Positions 13,575-22,933 of a stretch of 30,089 nucleotides of DNA are shown in pieces. Every line of letters starts with the position of its first letter. Positions within the stretch are counted from its first letter, which is position 1. The notes below the pieces were generated by a model that was given only the letters and a program-made list of their open reading frames with translations, was not told the DNA's origin and did no database searches. Source of the stretch: DAONFI01 sp035403485 (GTDB taxonomy: Bacteria; Planctomycetota; Phycisphaerae; SM23-33). Both the position numbers and the translations under genes were made by a program. The stretch is from the NCBI GenBank assembly GCA_964536835.1, contig CAZIAZ010000034.1, positions 1 to 30,089 on the forward strand. The letters run 5' to 3'.

Positions 13575-14672
13575 ATGTCGAACGAAACTGATGCACAGGC
13601 TGAACAGGTACCACAAGAGCCGCAACCACAGGAAGCATCCGAACCTGTCGAACAGCAGGCTGATGAGGCGGCTGCTCCGCAGGTTGTCGCCGGCGTGTCG
13701 TCGGCTGAAGCTGGCGATGAACAGACTGGTGAAGAACACAGTGATTCCGGCAGTGAAAAGGCGATGCGTTTTCTCGCCGAGGCTATGCCGTGGGTCATTT
13801 CACTTCTGCTTCACTGCGGCATTCTGCTGATTCTGGTGTTTATGGTTTTTTTCGTTGTGCCGGAAGTCAAGGTAGACCAACTGGTGATACCTGATTCATT
13901 TCTTACGGATGACCCTGGCGGCCAGATGAATCCCAATCCCGCGTCTGTAAGGACTACGTCCACATCCAAATCCTCCAGAAAAAAAATCGATCGTAAGATA
14001 ACCAAGGTCAGTACGGATACCGGCGCGACGAAGAACGCCATTTCCGTTATTGGTGTCGAGGGCGCATCGGCTGGCAGTGCGGGTGCTGACATGGGCATGG
14101 CTACGAGTAGTGGGGGCGGGCCTGGCAACAGGTTTTTCGGCTTGGGCGGCGGCAATGCCTATAACGTTGTCTATGTAATAGACGGTTCCGGCTCGATGGA
14201 AATTTCAGGTGCGTTCAAGGCGGTTTGTGACGAAATGTATCGGTCAATAGCTCGCCTGAGCGACAAGCAGACTTTTGCCGTCATTCTTTATACTGCCGGC
14301 AAGCCGGAGGAATGCTCACGCAGCCTTATGCTGGCAAACAAAAAAAACAAGAAAAAGGCGGCTGATTTCCTTTCGGGCTACAGCGGGTCTGGCCTTAGTA
14401 ACCCGATTCCCGCATTGGACAGGGCTTTCCAGGTGCTTCGCGGAGCCGTCAAGCCTGGCCGGCTGGTATATCTGCTTTCAGACGGTGAGTTCAAGGGCGA
14501 AGGTGTTAGCAACGACAAAGTGCTGGCTGCCATCCGGGCTCTTAACTCCAATAAAAAAGTGAACATAAATACGCTGTTATTCGGTTCGAAAGAAAAAGCA
14601 GCCATCCAGGTCATGCAGCAGATTGCCGAGCAGAACAAAGGCCAGTACAAATATATCGAGTGGGGTGACTGA
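13575..14672 (+). CDS. Single-pass membrane protein with periplasmic vWA domain (head of Exb cluster)
   Basis: The 365-aa protein has an acidic Q/E/P/A-rich N-terminal arm (1-70), one membrane helix (about 73-95, VISLLLHCGILLILVFMVFF), and a Ser/Thr/Lys linker (about 115-185). A vWA domain runs from about 197, with the MIDAS metal motif DGSGS (203-207) and the later LSDGE (301-305). This layout (cytoplasmic arm, one helix, extracytoplasmic domain) is that of TonB/TolA, but the end domain is vWA, a metal-dependent protein-binding fold. I start at 13575 because AAGGAG (13561-13566) lies 8 nt before it; the in-frame ATG at 13548 would overlap that site. The stop overlaps the next start (TGATG), so translation is coupled. 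Confidence 0.88.
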   Translation: MSNETDAQAEQVPQEPQPQEASEPVEQQADEAAAPQVVAGVSSAEAGDEQTGEEHSDSGSEKAMRFLAEAMPWVISLLLHCGILLILVFMVFFVVPEVKVDQLVIPDSFLTDDPGGQMNPNPASVRTTSTSKSSRKKIDRKITKVSTDTGATKNAISVIGVEGASAGSAGADMGMATSSGGGPGNRFFGLGGGNAYNVVYVIDGSGSMEISGAFKAVCDEMYRSIARLSDKQTFAVILYTAGKPEECSRSLMLANKKNKKKAADFLSGYSGSGLSNPIPALDRAFQVLRGAVKPGRLVYLLSDGEFKGEGVSNDKVLAAIRALNSNKKVNINTLLFGSKEKAAIQVMQQIAEQNKGQYKYIEWGD

Positions 14673-15862
14673 TGCGGAAAATAGCAGCCATTTGCCCGAT
14701 TTTATTGCTTCTACTTTCAGCCGTCGCTACGGCTGACATGATAAACCTCAATGATGGTAAAGCGTTTGAAGGCAAAATAAAGGATTTTTCGGCGCAGAGT
14801 TTTGAAATTACTGTCAGACTGAGGGCTAATACTCTGGAGCAGCCGGTGGCGGAGATTGCGTCCATGACGATTAACGGCGACGACGCATTTAACAAGGCGG
14901 AAAAGGCTCTGGCTGCAGGCGATCTCGGCACAGCTGTCAAGTCATACGGCGCGGCTCTCAAAGCAGCCAACTCCGACTGGATGAAACAACTTATAGAAAT
15001 CCGCCGCTATCAGGCCGTCGCCAGGTCTAAACGCATCGATATCGCCGTAAAAGCGTGGATAAAACTCGTCGAAACTTTTGAATCATGTTCGGCGATACTT
15101 GCTTTGTCGCCGGCTAATCCTGGAAATGAAAGTGTGAATAAATCCGCCGTTGATGTTATCAACAGCCAGATTAAGCGACTGGCAGCCGACAGAAAAACGA
15201 ATCGCAAATTCATCCAGGCGTTGCTGAAGACGAAAATGAAAATACAGCAGGCAATGGGCGACAATGACGGCGCAGCCAGGACTGCCGTCATTTTGAGCAA
15301 TATCGATTCCGCGGATCTTACCGGCGAGCATCCGGTTACGCCGGCAGACTCATCTGCTGCCGACTCGGATGAAAATTCTTCAAAAACTTCTGATGCCCGA
15401 AGGCCGTCGTCTTCCACGCCGGCTGCACCGCTCGCAGCCGGTAAAACTGCCGACCTGCTGGTGTTGGGACAGCTTTATAACGCCGGCAAATATGATGTCG
15501 TCATAGATTCCATCAAGGAAAACCTCAACAAGTATGACGATGAAAAGCTTCCGGCTGCGCTTACCCTGTTGGGCCGCGCGCAAATGGAAAAGGCCAAACG
15601 CATGAATAACGACAAAGGCCTGCTTATAGACTCAGGCCTTAATCTGATGAGAGTCTATGCTGAATATAACGACAGTGAAAGCGGCCCCGAAGCGCTGTTC
15701 TACGGCGCAAAAGTCAACGAATTGTTGGGCCAGACTGCCGGCGCACGTGCGGCGCTGACCGAGTTGGCTGAGCATTATGCCGAGGAAGGCCAGGCTATCA
15801 ATCCGTGGGTAAAGAAAGCTCAGCAGGAATTGCAGGCTCTCAACCAGGCAAAAGATGACTGA
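14672..15862 (+). CDS. Secreted TPR-like repeat protein
   Basis: The 396-aa product has a signal peptide (MRKIAAICPILLLLLSAVATA, about 21 residues). A small beta module follows (about 23-67, INLNDGKAFEGKIKDF ... AEIASM) that recurs in the protein encoded at 21583. Next come helical pairs resembling tetratricopeptide repeats (about 70-210), a Ser/Asp/Pro-rich linker (about 215-255), and more TPR-like helices to the end (LLVLGQLYNAGKYDVVIDSI; ALFYGAKVNELLGQTAGARA). It is probably periplasmic. Its start overlaps the vWA stop by one base and it precedes exbB by 95 bp, so it belongs to the cluster. A scaffold or adaptor role is inferred only from the fold. Confidence 0.82.
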   Translation: MRKIAAICPILLLLLSAVATADMINLNDGKAFEGKIKDFSAQSFEITVRLRANTLEQPVAEIASMTINGDDAFNKAEKALAAGDLGTAVKSYGAALKAANSDWMKQLIEIRRYQAVARSKRIDIAVKAWIKLVETFESCSAILALSPANPGNESVNKSAVDVINSQIKRLAADRKTNRKFIQALLKTKMKIQQAMGDNDGAARTAVILSNIDSADLTGEHPVTPADSSAADSDENSSKTSDARRPSSSTPAAPLAAGKTADLLVLGQLYNAGKYDVVIDSIKENLNKYDDEKLPAALTLLGRAQMEKAKRMNNDKGLLIDSGLNLMRVYAEYNDSESGPEALFYGAKVNELLGQTAGARAALTELAEHYAEEGQAINPWVKKAQQELQALNQAKDD

Positions 15863-15957
15863 TAAGTCGCAGCCGTATGGTCGGCTGATGTAAAAAAATA
15901 TTTTGTTTGACATGTCGCCGGTGTGGCGACTCAGGATGTAAGCTATAAGGAGATATC

Positions 15958-16581
15958 ATGAATTACTTTGACATCCTTGTTGTTGGTGGCGGTACGATAG
16001 GTTATATCCTATGGGCAATGAGCGTTGCCGTGGTTGCGCTTGCGATTCACTATTTTATGAGCATTCGCCGCGTAAACATAGCTCCCGATGCGGTGCGTGA
16101 CCAGCTTAATGAGCTGTTTGCCGCCAAACAATATCGTGAAGCCATCGACATTACGGCTGAGCAGAGCGATTTTCTCAGCTATATAGTTCATTCATCGTTG
16201 AAGGAAGCGCCTTACGGCTTTCCGGCGATGGAGCGTGCCATGGAAGAAGCCGCCGAAGAACGTACCACCAAACTGCTGCGTAACCTCGAATGGCTGAGCC
16301 TTATGGGCAATATCGGGCCTATGCTTGGTCTGCTTGGTACGGTTTGGGGCATGATTCTTGCGTTCTTCCAGATAGTTGAAGCCGGCGCCCCGAATCCCAA
16401 AGACCTTGCAGGCGCCATTGGTATCGCTCTTGTTACGACCCTTCTGGGATTGACGGTTTCCATTCCTGCGTTGAGCCTTTACTCCATGCTCCGAACCCGT
16501 ATAGACGCTCTTACGAGCGAGTCCGTTAAGGTCGCACAGGAAATGATATCCGCATTCCGCCCGAAAGCCAAACGCCAGTAA
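15958..16581 (+). CDS. ExbB/TolQ/MotA-family proton channel protein
   Basis: ExbB-type subunits form a pentameric inner-membrane channel that, with ExbD, turns proton flow into work on the envelope. The 207-aa protein has a first helix at about 10-35, a cytoplasmic region with a run of acidic/basic residues (AMERAMEEAAEERTTKLLRNLEW), then the two signature helices: IGPMLGLLGTVWGMILAFFQI (about 119-139) and IGIALVTTLLGLTVSIPALSL (about 155-175). The conserved channel threonines are present in GTVWG and TTLLG. AAGGAG precedes the ATG. Two ExbD genes follow. The sequence alone cannot separate ExbB from TolQ. Confidence 0.93.
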   Translation: MNYFDILVVGGGTIGYILWAMSVAVVALAIHYFMSIRRVNIAPDAVRDQLNELFAAKQYREAIDITAEQSDFLSYIVHSSLKEAPYGFPAMERAMEEAAEERTTKLLRNLEWLSLMGNIGPMLGLLGTVWGMILAFFQIVEAGAPNPKDLAGAIGIALVTTLLGLTVSIPALSLYSMLRTRIDALTSESVKVAQEMISAFRPKAKRQ

Positions 16582-16658
16582 TGCCGGCTGGTGTTATCGA
16601 CAAAGCCGGCGTTATATGAGCTGCTTTGTCTGCTGAAAGATTGTTTTGGAGATACACT

Positions 16659-17201
16659 ATGGCTAAAAAACAAATTACCGGCTCGATACAGGAAGTGAAT
16701 CTGACGCCCATGATTGACTGTACTTTCCAGTTAATCATATTTTTCATCCTTACCGCGCAGATGGCCAGCCAGGAACTTGCCAAGGTCTCTCTGCCTGAGC
16801 CGGTTAAATCAATGGCGATAGGCGCCGATCCCGACAAACCTGACCAGCCGACGAATCTGAATAATGTAACCGTAAACGTCGTGAACAAATACGGCGATAG
16901 CGATGATAATCGTCAGATGGAACTCGCAGGGAAGGCTGAATGTTACCAGCTTGGCCAGAATAAGATAGATGCCGGCAATATCGAGGCATTGACAGCTGCG
17001 ATAAAGGAAAGAAAAGCCCAGATTCTGTCGGACAAGAATATCAAAAATGTGAAGGAAGGCGACATAATCGTTGAAATACGTGCCGACAAGGACATCGTCT
17101 TTCAGGATATAGAGCCTGTCATGCGGGCTGCCGCTGAAGCGAAAATAAACAAAATGAGCATGACCGCGCTAGTCGATCCAGAGCATAGGGTGAAGCGGTA
17201 A
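16659..17201 (+). CDS. ExbD/TolR-family protein, first copy
   Basis: The 180-aa protein has a short cytoplasmic start (MAKKQITGSIQEVNLTPMID), one membrane helix with the essential proton-carrying aspartate in PMID, and a periplasmic domain. That domain is interrupted by an extra Asp/Asn-rich stretch (about 60-95), longer than in standard ExbD (about 140 aa). It ends with the conserved 'VEIRADKDIVFQDIEPVMRAAAEA' fold. I start at 16659, where GGAGA lies about 6-7 nt before the ATG, rather than 11 codons upstream at 16626. It would pair with the second copy and the upstream ExbB in one motor. Confidence 0.92.
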   Translation: MAKKQITGSIQEVNLTPMIDCTFQLIIFFILTAQMASQELAKVSLPEPVKSMAIGADPDKPDQPTNLNNVTVNVVNKYGDSDDNRQMELAGKAECYQLGQNKIDAGNIEALTAAIKERKAQILSDKNIKNVKEGDIIVEIRADKDIVFQDIEPVMRAAAEAKINKMSMTALVDPEHRVKR

Positions 17202-17251
17202 AACTGCCCGCGATACGTGTTTTGTCGTTGATAAGATTAACGAGGAACGAA

Positions 17252-17755
17252 ATGCCTATAAACGAAATCATGCAGATAGAGGAAGGTTCGGAAGAGCAGC
17301 ATTACGTTGCGCCTCGGCAGAAGCGGCAGATGGACAAAAAGAGCATGCAGCCGCCCCTTACGCCGATGATTGACGTGACGTTTGAACTTCTGCTTTACTT
17401 CCTTTTGACCAGTACGTTTCGCAAGGATGAAGGCCAGATACCGGCGTCGTTGCCGGCTGCCGGCGGAGCGGCATCGGAGGCGCCGCCGTTTCGGCCGATA
17501 CGCATCATCATAATGCCGCAGGGCAGCCTGCGGGACCAGGTCGTATATACAGTCGATAACAATCCGCCGACGGATAAGCCGGAAATGCTCTACGCCTATC
17601 TGGAAAGCCGCGCAAAAACCGGCGATCCGGCTGAAATTCCGGTATTGATAAAAAGCGACGGCTTTGCCAGGTGGAAATTTGTAGTTGAAGCGTTTAACGC
17701 CGCTGTTCGCGCACAATTCAAAAAGATAGCGTTTTCCGGCGACGGTGCGGGATGA
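17252..17755 (+). CDS. ExbD/TolR-family protein, second copy
   Basis: The 167-aa protein has an unusually long charged N-terminus (about 1-37, MPINEIMQIEEGSEEQHYVA...). Then comes the ExbD entry PLTPMIDVTFELLLYFLLTS with the channel aspartate, and a periplasmic domain with two strands and helices. The start is set at 17252 because GAGGAAC precedes it; the site 10 codons upstream (17222) has none. Its periplasmic part is not similar to that of the first copy beyond the family level, which suggests a heterodimer with different binding faces. It is 51 bp after the first ExbD. Confidence 0.9.
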   Translation: MPINEIMQIEEGSEEQHYVAPRQKRQMDKKSMQPPLTPMIDVTFELLLYFLLTSTFRKDEGQIPASLPAAGGAASEAPPFRPIRIIIMPQGSLRDQVVYTVDNNPPTDKPEMLYAYLESRAKTGDPAEIPVLIKSDGFARWKFVVEAFNAAVRAQFKKIAFSGDGAG

Positions 17756-17816
17756 GTCAGCCGGCCTGGTTACGGTGTAATGACGAATCAATGAAAGCAG
17801 GAGCTAAGGAGTTACA

Positions 17817-20800
17817 ATGACGACAGGACGTCATTTGGTTATGTTAATGTTGGCGGCGATTTTTGTCGCGTCGTCCGTTTCGTTGGCCCAGGAGCGTAAA
17901 AGCGCTTATGAACGCCTTGACGATGAGGCTTTGTCGGACGTTCTTACAAAACTCCGGATGAGCGAACTGCTTGAAGCTCTCGCCGAGCGGACGGATAACA
18001 TCAACCTCCGGATATCGGCGGCTCTTACGAAAGCCGACAACGCCCAGGATCCTGCACTGCGTGAAAAATATCTCGCGCAAGCCGCCGAATTGATGCGGCA
18101 GAATATAAAAGATATCGAAGACCGTCTTGACGGCATTCAGAACGAGGATGAAAAAGAAGAGGCGCTTATAAATTATTACAATCTGCGGATGAAGCAGATT
18201 GATGTGGCGGTTGTTTTTCGCGGCAAGCCGTATATTGACCGTCTTCTTCTGTTGTTGGGCGGCGATGCCGACCGTGAAGAGCTGGCGAATCTCACCGCTA
18301 TAGGAGCCAGCCAGCTTCGTAGCCTGCAATCTTCGACAAAGCCGGCGGATGAGCTTGAACGACTCAAGGAATATCTGACTGAAAATGAAAAATATCTCAA
18401 AGAGGAAAAAGATCCAGCCAAACAAAAAGATTTAATAAGTGAAATAGCATCGCAAAAACAGAGAATCGCCGATGCCGAAGATTGTTTGAAATGGGGTAAC
18501 CGTTCGTTGGATGCCGACATAAAAAAGGCTATGACCAATCCCCGCTATCAGGTTTATCTTATTCCGGAACTTCGCGATATCAAGAATCGTCTGACGTATA
18601 AAGCAGCCTTTCTGGATTTTTACGAAGCGCTGGCTATGCCGGTTACGATTCAGCAGAAAGACCCGAAATCCGGTAAAATCCAGTTCGTACCGAACAATGT
18701 CAGAATAGACCGCCTGAATAAAGCGTTGTCTGAAATCAAGCCCTTTATTGCAGAAGTTGATTCGCCTGCGCAGCCTTTTGCCAGACTGCTCCAGGCTCGC
18801 TGCCTGCGGGAACTTGGCGTTACGATGAATTCCGGCGATTCGTCTCAGGAAATGCGAAAGAAGGGCATGGAGTATTACGTCGAAGCCGGCAAGATACTCG
18901 ACACGCTGGCAGGGCCGGAAGGCAAGAAGGAACTTTTGGTCGAAACGCTGTTTGAAATTGCCAGAAACACGATAGAGCAGGCTGCTTCTCTGATAAGTCA
19001 GAATCAGGTGGCGGAAGGCGAAAAGAAATTCGCAATGGCGCAGACCGATATAAATAACTTCGTTAAAGAGGCTGCCGCCGTTTCATCTCAGATAGGCATA
19101 GACGTCAAAAAACTGGTGCTGGATTATTACCTCTATGAGCAGTGGGCCACTTCGCTTCGCAGCATAGGCCAGGAAGGTAAGGCTCTGGCGTACGACAAGA
19201 AAATTCAGGAATCTTTCATGCAGTTCCTGAAGCAATACAGGAATCCGGCCATTCAGGCACAGGTCGGCGAGATGTTTGCCAAAAAATTCCGCGGCATAGA
19301 TCCGGACAAACTTGACCCTGTGATAGTTCTGCTGCTTGCTAAGATGGAATCCACGCAGGCTGACCGTGAGCAGAAAGGCCACACTTTTGCCGAGCTTTCG
19401 CCTGAGTTGCAGAAGCAGGTTTCCGAGCATCGTAAAAAGGCTATCGAGATGTTGGACAAAATACGCATCAGCCAGAGTGACTCTGCGAAGTCGGCTCTGC
19501 CGCAGGTGCTTTTCGACCTCGGCATTCTTTACGTGCAGCAGGGCCATGAACCCGGCAACAACCTCAAAGCCGCACATACGTTCCGTGAACTCGTTGAAAA
19601 ATTCCCTGGCGACGAAAAAGCGAAGACAGCCGCGCTTAATGCCGTCAAAATTAATTATGAAATCATCGATGCCCGACAGGCTGAGAACAAATCCATCGAC
19701 GCCAATCTCAGAAATGAATATGTTGCGTCGTTGCGTACTTTGCTGAAAAATTGGGGTAACGATGAAGATGCGGCGCCGTTTTATTTTGACCTTGCGTGGC
19801 AGTGCGACAAACTTGCAGAAAATACCGGCGAAGAAAAATGGCTTGTCGAGGCAATCGGGAATTACGAAAAAGTTCCAGCCTCTTCGCCGCAATATGCAGC
19901 CGCACGCGGATATGCGCTTGACAACCGTATGAGAATGCTCGAAAGCAAGGATGCCGCCACGCAGAAACAGATGGCTGGCCAGTTGATTGCGGATTTGCAG
20001 GCATATGCCAATCAGATGCAGTCGCTTTATCAGAAGACGGAGGACGAAACCCGCAAGGCTGAGTATCGCGATCTTGGTGCTATGGCGGAGTTTAACGCCA
20101 ACAGGCTTGCAGCCACGGCGATGGGACAGATTGACAAGGCTATCGACGGCATTGCGAAACTTGAGGCTAGATGGCCTGACAGTTCGGTGCAGCAGACTGC
20201 ACAGGAATTCGCCGTTCGCACACAGGTCAATTCCGGCAGAATCGACGGCGCGATAAAAGGCATGGATAGTTTTAAACAGAAATACGGTTCTATGGCGGCA
20301 TCGGGACTAATGCAGCTTGTAGTGCAGAAAATACGCGAAAGCATTCAGAGTCTTGTTGCCAGCGGGAACAATCCGGATAAATTATCCGATTATCGCAAAG
20401 CCTATCTCAAGTTCGCCAGACAGGTATATGACCAGCAGTATGCCAAAGCGGCTGTCGATGAGAAATATCAGTTGCTTTCCATGTATGCCGACGCACTGGC
20501 ACAAAGCGATGAGGCCGCCAATGCGCAACAGGCACTGGGCCTTTATGACGAGATGAAGCAGATAGAACAGTCGCGTCAGGCTGCGGTGCAGGAAAACGTA
20601 CGCAACGCCGTAGCACAGCGGTTGAAATCGCTTGATGTTGCCGGCGACGATAAAAAGAAACTCCAGGCGATGCAGAAAGCCGTCACGGATGCCGCCAGGG
20701 AATTTCAGCTTCAGGACTGGATAGTCACCAATTCCAATTTTATCGCCGCCAAAGATGCCCTGAAATTTCTTGACGCACCTAAAACGCCGGACGAGAAAAA

Positions 20801-21224
20801 ACTTTCCGAAAAAGACTGGAAGGAAGAATATCGCCGCCGGATTGTTCGCGCACAGCGGTTTATACGCACTTCGCTGGAGGCGATAGAAAAACAGGCTATG
20901 TTCCAGAGTACTACGCTTGACGCAGGCATGCTTGCCGGCCGGGCGCACTGCTACATGGTTCTGAAGGATTACAATAAGGCTATCGAGCTTTACCGGAAAT
21001 TGCTTTCCGGCTTGACGGCGAGCATGGATCACGGCATGTACTGGAATTCGCAGATAGAACTCTGTCAGTCGTTGTTGGATAACGCCAAGGATGCCCGCGA
21101 TTACAAGGCTATAGCTTTGTACATAGGCCAGTTGCAGGGCGAAGATCCGGACCTGGGCGGCGTTCGATTCCGCGGCAGATTGAATCGTATATTGTCCCAG
21201 GCTCAGGAAAAAGCCGGCATCTGA
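17817..21224 (+). CDS. Giant secreted helical/TPR-like repeat protein, 1135 aa
   Basis: A signal peptide (about 1-25, MTTGRHLVMLMLAAIFVASS then VSLAQE) precedes an almost entirely alpha-helical, charged protein. The helix pairs have TPR-like spacing and A/Y/L/G pattern (LFDLGILYVQQGHEPGNNLK near residue 565; AGRAHCYMVLKDYNKAIELY near 1045). It lacks a membrane anchor. AAGGAG lies 6 nt before the ATG. It closes the cluster that starts at 13575, after a 61-bp gap. Large TPR proteins beside ExbB/ExbD are common in planctomycetes; a periplasmic binding platform for the motor is plausible, but no ligand can be named. It is the largest gene of the window. Confidence 0.85.
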   Translation: MTTGRHLVMLMLAAIFVASSVSLAQERKSAYERLDDEALSDVLTKLRMSELLEALAERTDNINLRISAALTKADNAQDPALREKYLAQAAELMRQNIKDIEDRLDGIQNEDEKEEALINYYNLRMKQIDVAVVFRGKPYIDRLLLLLGGDADREELANLTAIGASQLRSLQSSTKPADELERLKEYLTENEKYLKEEKDPAKQKDLISEIASQKQRIADAEDCLKWGNRSLDADIKKAMTNPRYQVYLIPELRDIKNRLTYKAAFLDFYEALAMPVTIQQKDPKSGKIQFVPNNVRIDRLNKALSEIKPFIAEVDSPAQPFARLLQARCLRELGVTMNSGDSSQEMRKKGMEYYVEAGKILDTLAGPEGKKELLVETLFEIARNTIEQAASLISQNQVAEGEKKFAMAQTDINNFVKEAAAVSSQIGIDVKKLVLDYYLYEQWATSLRSIGQEGKALAYDKKIQESFMQFLKQYRNPAIQAQVGEMFAKKFRGIDPDKLDPVIVLLLAKMESTQADREQKGHTFAELSPELQKQVSEHRKKAIEMLDKIRISQSDSAKSALPQVLFDLGILYVQQGHEPGNNLKAAHTFRELVEKFPGDEKAKTAALNAVKINYEIIDARQAENKSIDANLRNEYVASLRTLLKNWGNDEDAAPFYFDLAWQCDKLAENTGEEKWLVEAIGNYEKVPASSPQYAAARGYALDNRMRMLESKDAATQKQMAGQLIADLQAYANQMQSLYQKTEDETRKAEYRDLGAMAEFNANRLAATAMGQIDKAIDGIAKLEARWPDSSVQQTAQEFAVRTQVNSGRIDGAIKGMDSFKQKYGSMAASGLMQLVVQKIRESIQSLVASGNNPDKLSDYRKAYLKFARQVYDQQYAKAAVDEKYQLLSMYADALAQSDEAANAQQALGLYDEMKQIEQSRQAAVQENVRNAVAQRLKSLDVAGDDKKKLQAMQKAVTDAAREFQLQDWIVTNSNFIAAKDALKFLDAPKTPDEKKLSEKDWKEEYRRRIVRAQRFIRTSLEAIEKQAMFQSTTLDAGMLAGRAHCYMVLKDYNKAIELYRKLLSGLTASMDHGMYWNSQIELCQSLLDNAKDARDYKAIALYIGQLQGEDPDLGGVRFRGRLNRILSQAQEKAGI

Positions 21225-21370
21225 GATTTTTCTCTGGAAAATGTCCTTAATTTGCTTTTAAATACTGTTATTCGTGTAAGTTAAAGATTTTTGCAAACGG
21301 CAGGCTGACGGTGGCAAACGTATCCGTGCCAGCGAGTGCAAAAAAAATTGATGTAAACAGGTTACGGGCA

Positions 21371-21398
21371 TTGATTTAGGCAGTCGGTTCATTATACT
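21371..21398 (+). promoter_or_regulatory. Likely promoter of tRNA-Cys
   Basis: TTGATT (21371-21376), a 16-bp spacer and TATACT (21393-21398). The predicted start is about 35 nt before the tRNA. The -10 box lies within the loop of a CGGTTC/GAACCG inverted repeat. Confidence 0.5.
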
Positions 21399-21441
21399 AT
21401 CCGAACCGGCGGACGGCATTTGAGAAAGAAAAGCCTGAAGC

Positions 21442-21516
21442 GGTGGCGTAGCCAAGTGGTTTAAGGCGACGGATTGCAAATCCGTTATTTCGTGGGTTCG
21501 AATCCCACCGCCACCT
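21442..21516 (+). tRNA. tRNA-Cys (anticodon GCA)
   Basis: A complete 75-nt cloverleaf. The acceptor stem is GGTGGCG/CGCCACC with discriminator U, as expected for cysteine. The D arm is GCC/GGC, the anticodon stem ACGGA/TCCGT with loop TTGCAAA (anticodon GCA), and the T arm GTGGG/CCCAC with loop TTCGAAT. The terminal CCA is not encoded. Five Ts follow closely (21516-21520) and may help terminate it. The next gene starts 66 bp further on. Confidence 0.97.
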
Positions 21517-21582
21517 TTTTCATGGGGTATGGATGGCCCTGAAGGCGGCGTGGGTGTGTTATGCAAGAGAGTGAGGTCTATC

Positions 21583-22872
21583 ATGCATAATAAAAAGGCA
21601 GCCATGCTTATTTTGGGGATAGTGATTTTGGGCGGCTCTCTGGTATATAAATCATCGCAGCCTATTTTTGCGCAGGCGGACAGTACCGCTGTCAACGGCA
21701 AAACGAAGGTCGTCAAACTCGTAGACGGCAGAACCCTGACCGGCGTCGTGCGTGAAATCAAGGACGGCATTGAGCTTGAGACCAAATTCGGCGTCGTCAG
21801 GTTCAAACGCGACCAGATTGAATCCATGACGGATGTGGCTCCGAAGGCTGATGAGTATGCGGCACGCAAAGCTAAAATCGATGAAAGCAGCAGCAAGGAT
21901 TTTTACGAGCTTGCCCGATGGGTTTGGGACAATTATCGCAATGATACGGATATGCTGCAGAAGGCAAGGGAGGATATCGAGGAATCGCTGAATATCGACC
22001 CTGCCAACGAACGTGCAAAACTTCTGCTCAGGCAGGTGGATGCCGTATTGAATGGGTCGTCTCAGCCGATTACTACAGGCCATCTCATAAAACCCACCGG
22101 CAAAAATACCGCCGGCAACGGCACGGTAGCGGATGTGGACAAATACCTTATAAGCCAGGAAGACATTTACTGGATACGTCTCATGGAGCTGGCGGCTAAG
22201 GACAGCGTGAGCGTAACTTTTATGAATAACGCCGTTAACAGGTATATTGAATTGATGAAAGGTAAAACGGTAGACGGCTGGGATAGAATAGGTAATGACA
22301 GACGCTTCAGGGCGGCATCGCCGACGGAAAAAGTGCAGGAGATATTGCGCAACCAGTTTGACAATACTGACCTGCTGAAAGACGTTCAGATTACGCGTGA
22401 CCCGTCTTTCATGATAGAATTCCGTTCGAAAGTTTGGCCGCAGGTTAAGCAGTATTGTGCCTCGCCGCAATGTCACGGCGGGCCTCAACCAAAAGGCGGC
22501 TTTAAGTTCTTCGTAATGCCCAATAACGTAAAAGCCGACTATACAAATTTCGTTATTCTTAGCTGTTTCCGCAACAGTGAAGGCCGCAAACTGATTGAAC
22601 GCGACGATGTTGACACCTCATTGCTTTTGCAGTACGGCTTGAATCCGAAAGTTGCAAGATTCGTTCATCCAAAAGTGAACAATCAGGATATAACGTTCAT
22701 GTATCCGAACATTAATGCCAAAACCTATAAAACTGCCAGCCGCTGGATACAGAGCCTTACCCGCCCTGAGCCGAACTATCACCTGCAATACAAAGTTCCG
22801 TTCGGAATGAAAATAGACGTATCAGGCAGGCCGTATATTCCGTCGGAAGATGCCGGCAGTTCCGGCAAATAA
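21583..22872 (+). CDS. Secreted/anchored protein with N-terminal beta module and a CX4CH motif (function unknown)
   Basis: The product is 429 aa from 21583. A hydrophobic signal or anchor (about 6-22) is followed by a small beta module (about 42-82, VVKLVDGRTLTGVVREIKDG ... IESM) like that of the protein at 14672. Next is a helical region with a possible TPR pair (about 100-155), then a unique C-terminal domain. Near residue 292 it has YCASPQCHGG: cysteines four apart with a histidine, a spacing known for some c-type haem sites, although CXXCH is usual. The surroundings (PQVKQYCASPQCHGGPQPKG) resemble planctomycetal secreted cytochrome-like domains. I start at 21583 (GTGAGG 6 nt upstream), not the in-frame site at 21529. 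Confidence 0.75.
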   Translation: MHNKKAAMLILGIVILGGSLVYKSSQPIFAQADSTAVNGKTKVVKLVDGRTLTGVVREIKDGIELETKFGVVRFKRDQIESMTDVAPKADEYAARKAKIDESSSKDFYELARWVWDNYRNDTDMLQKAREDIEESLNIDPANERAKLLLRQVDAVLNGSSQPITTGHLIKPTGKNTAGNGTVADVDKYLISQEDIYWIRLMELAAKDSVSVTFMNNAVNRYIELMKGKTVDGWDRIGNDRRFRAASPTEKVQEILRNQFDNTDLLKDVQITRDPSFMIEFRSKVWPQVKQYCASPQCHGGPQPKGGFKFFVMPNNVKADYTNFVILSCFRNSEGRKLIERDDVDTSLLLQYGLNPKVARFVHPKVNNQDITFMYPNINAKTYKTASRWIQSLTRPEPNYHLQYKVPFGMKIDVSGRPYIPSEDAGSSGK

Positions 22873-22933
22873 TGAAATGATATAGTAAGAGCGACGCACA
22901 GTCGGAAACGTCGCGGCGGATTAGCATACAGCC

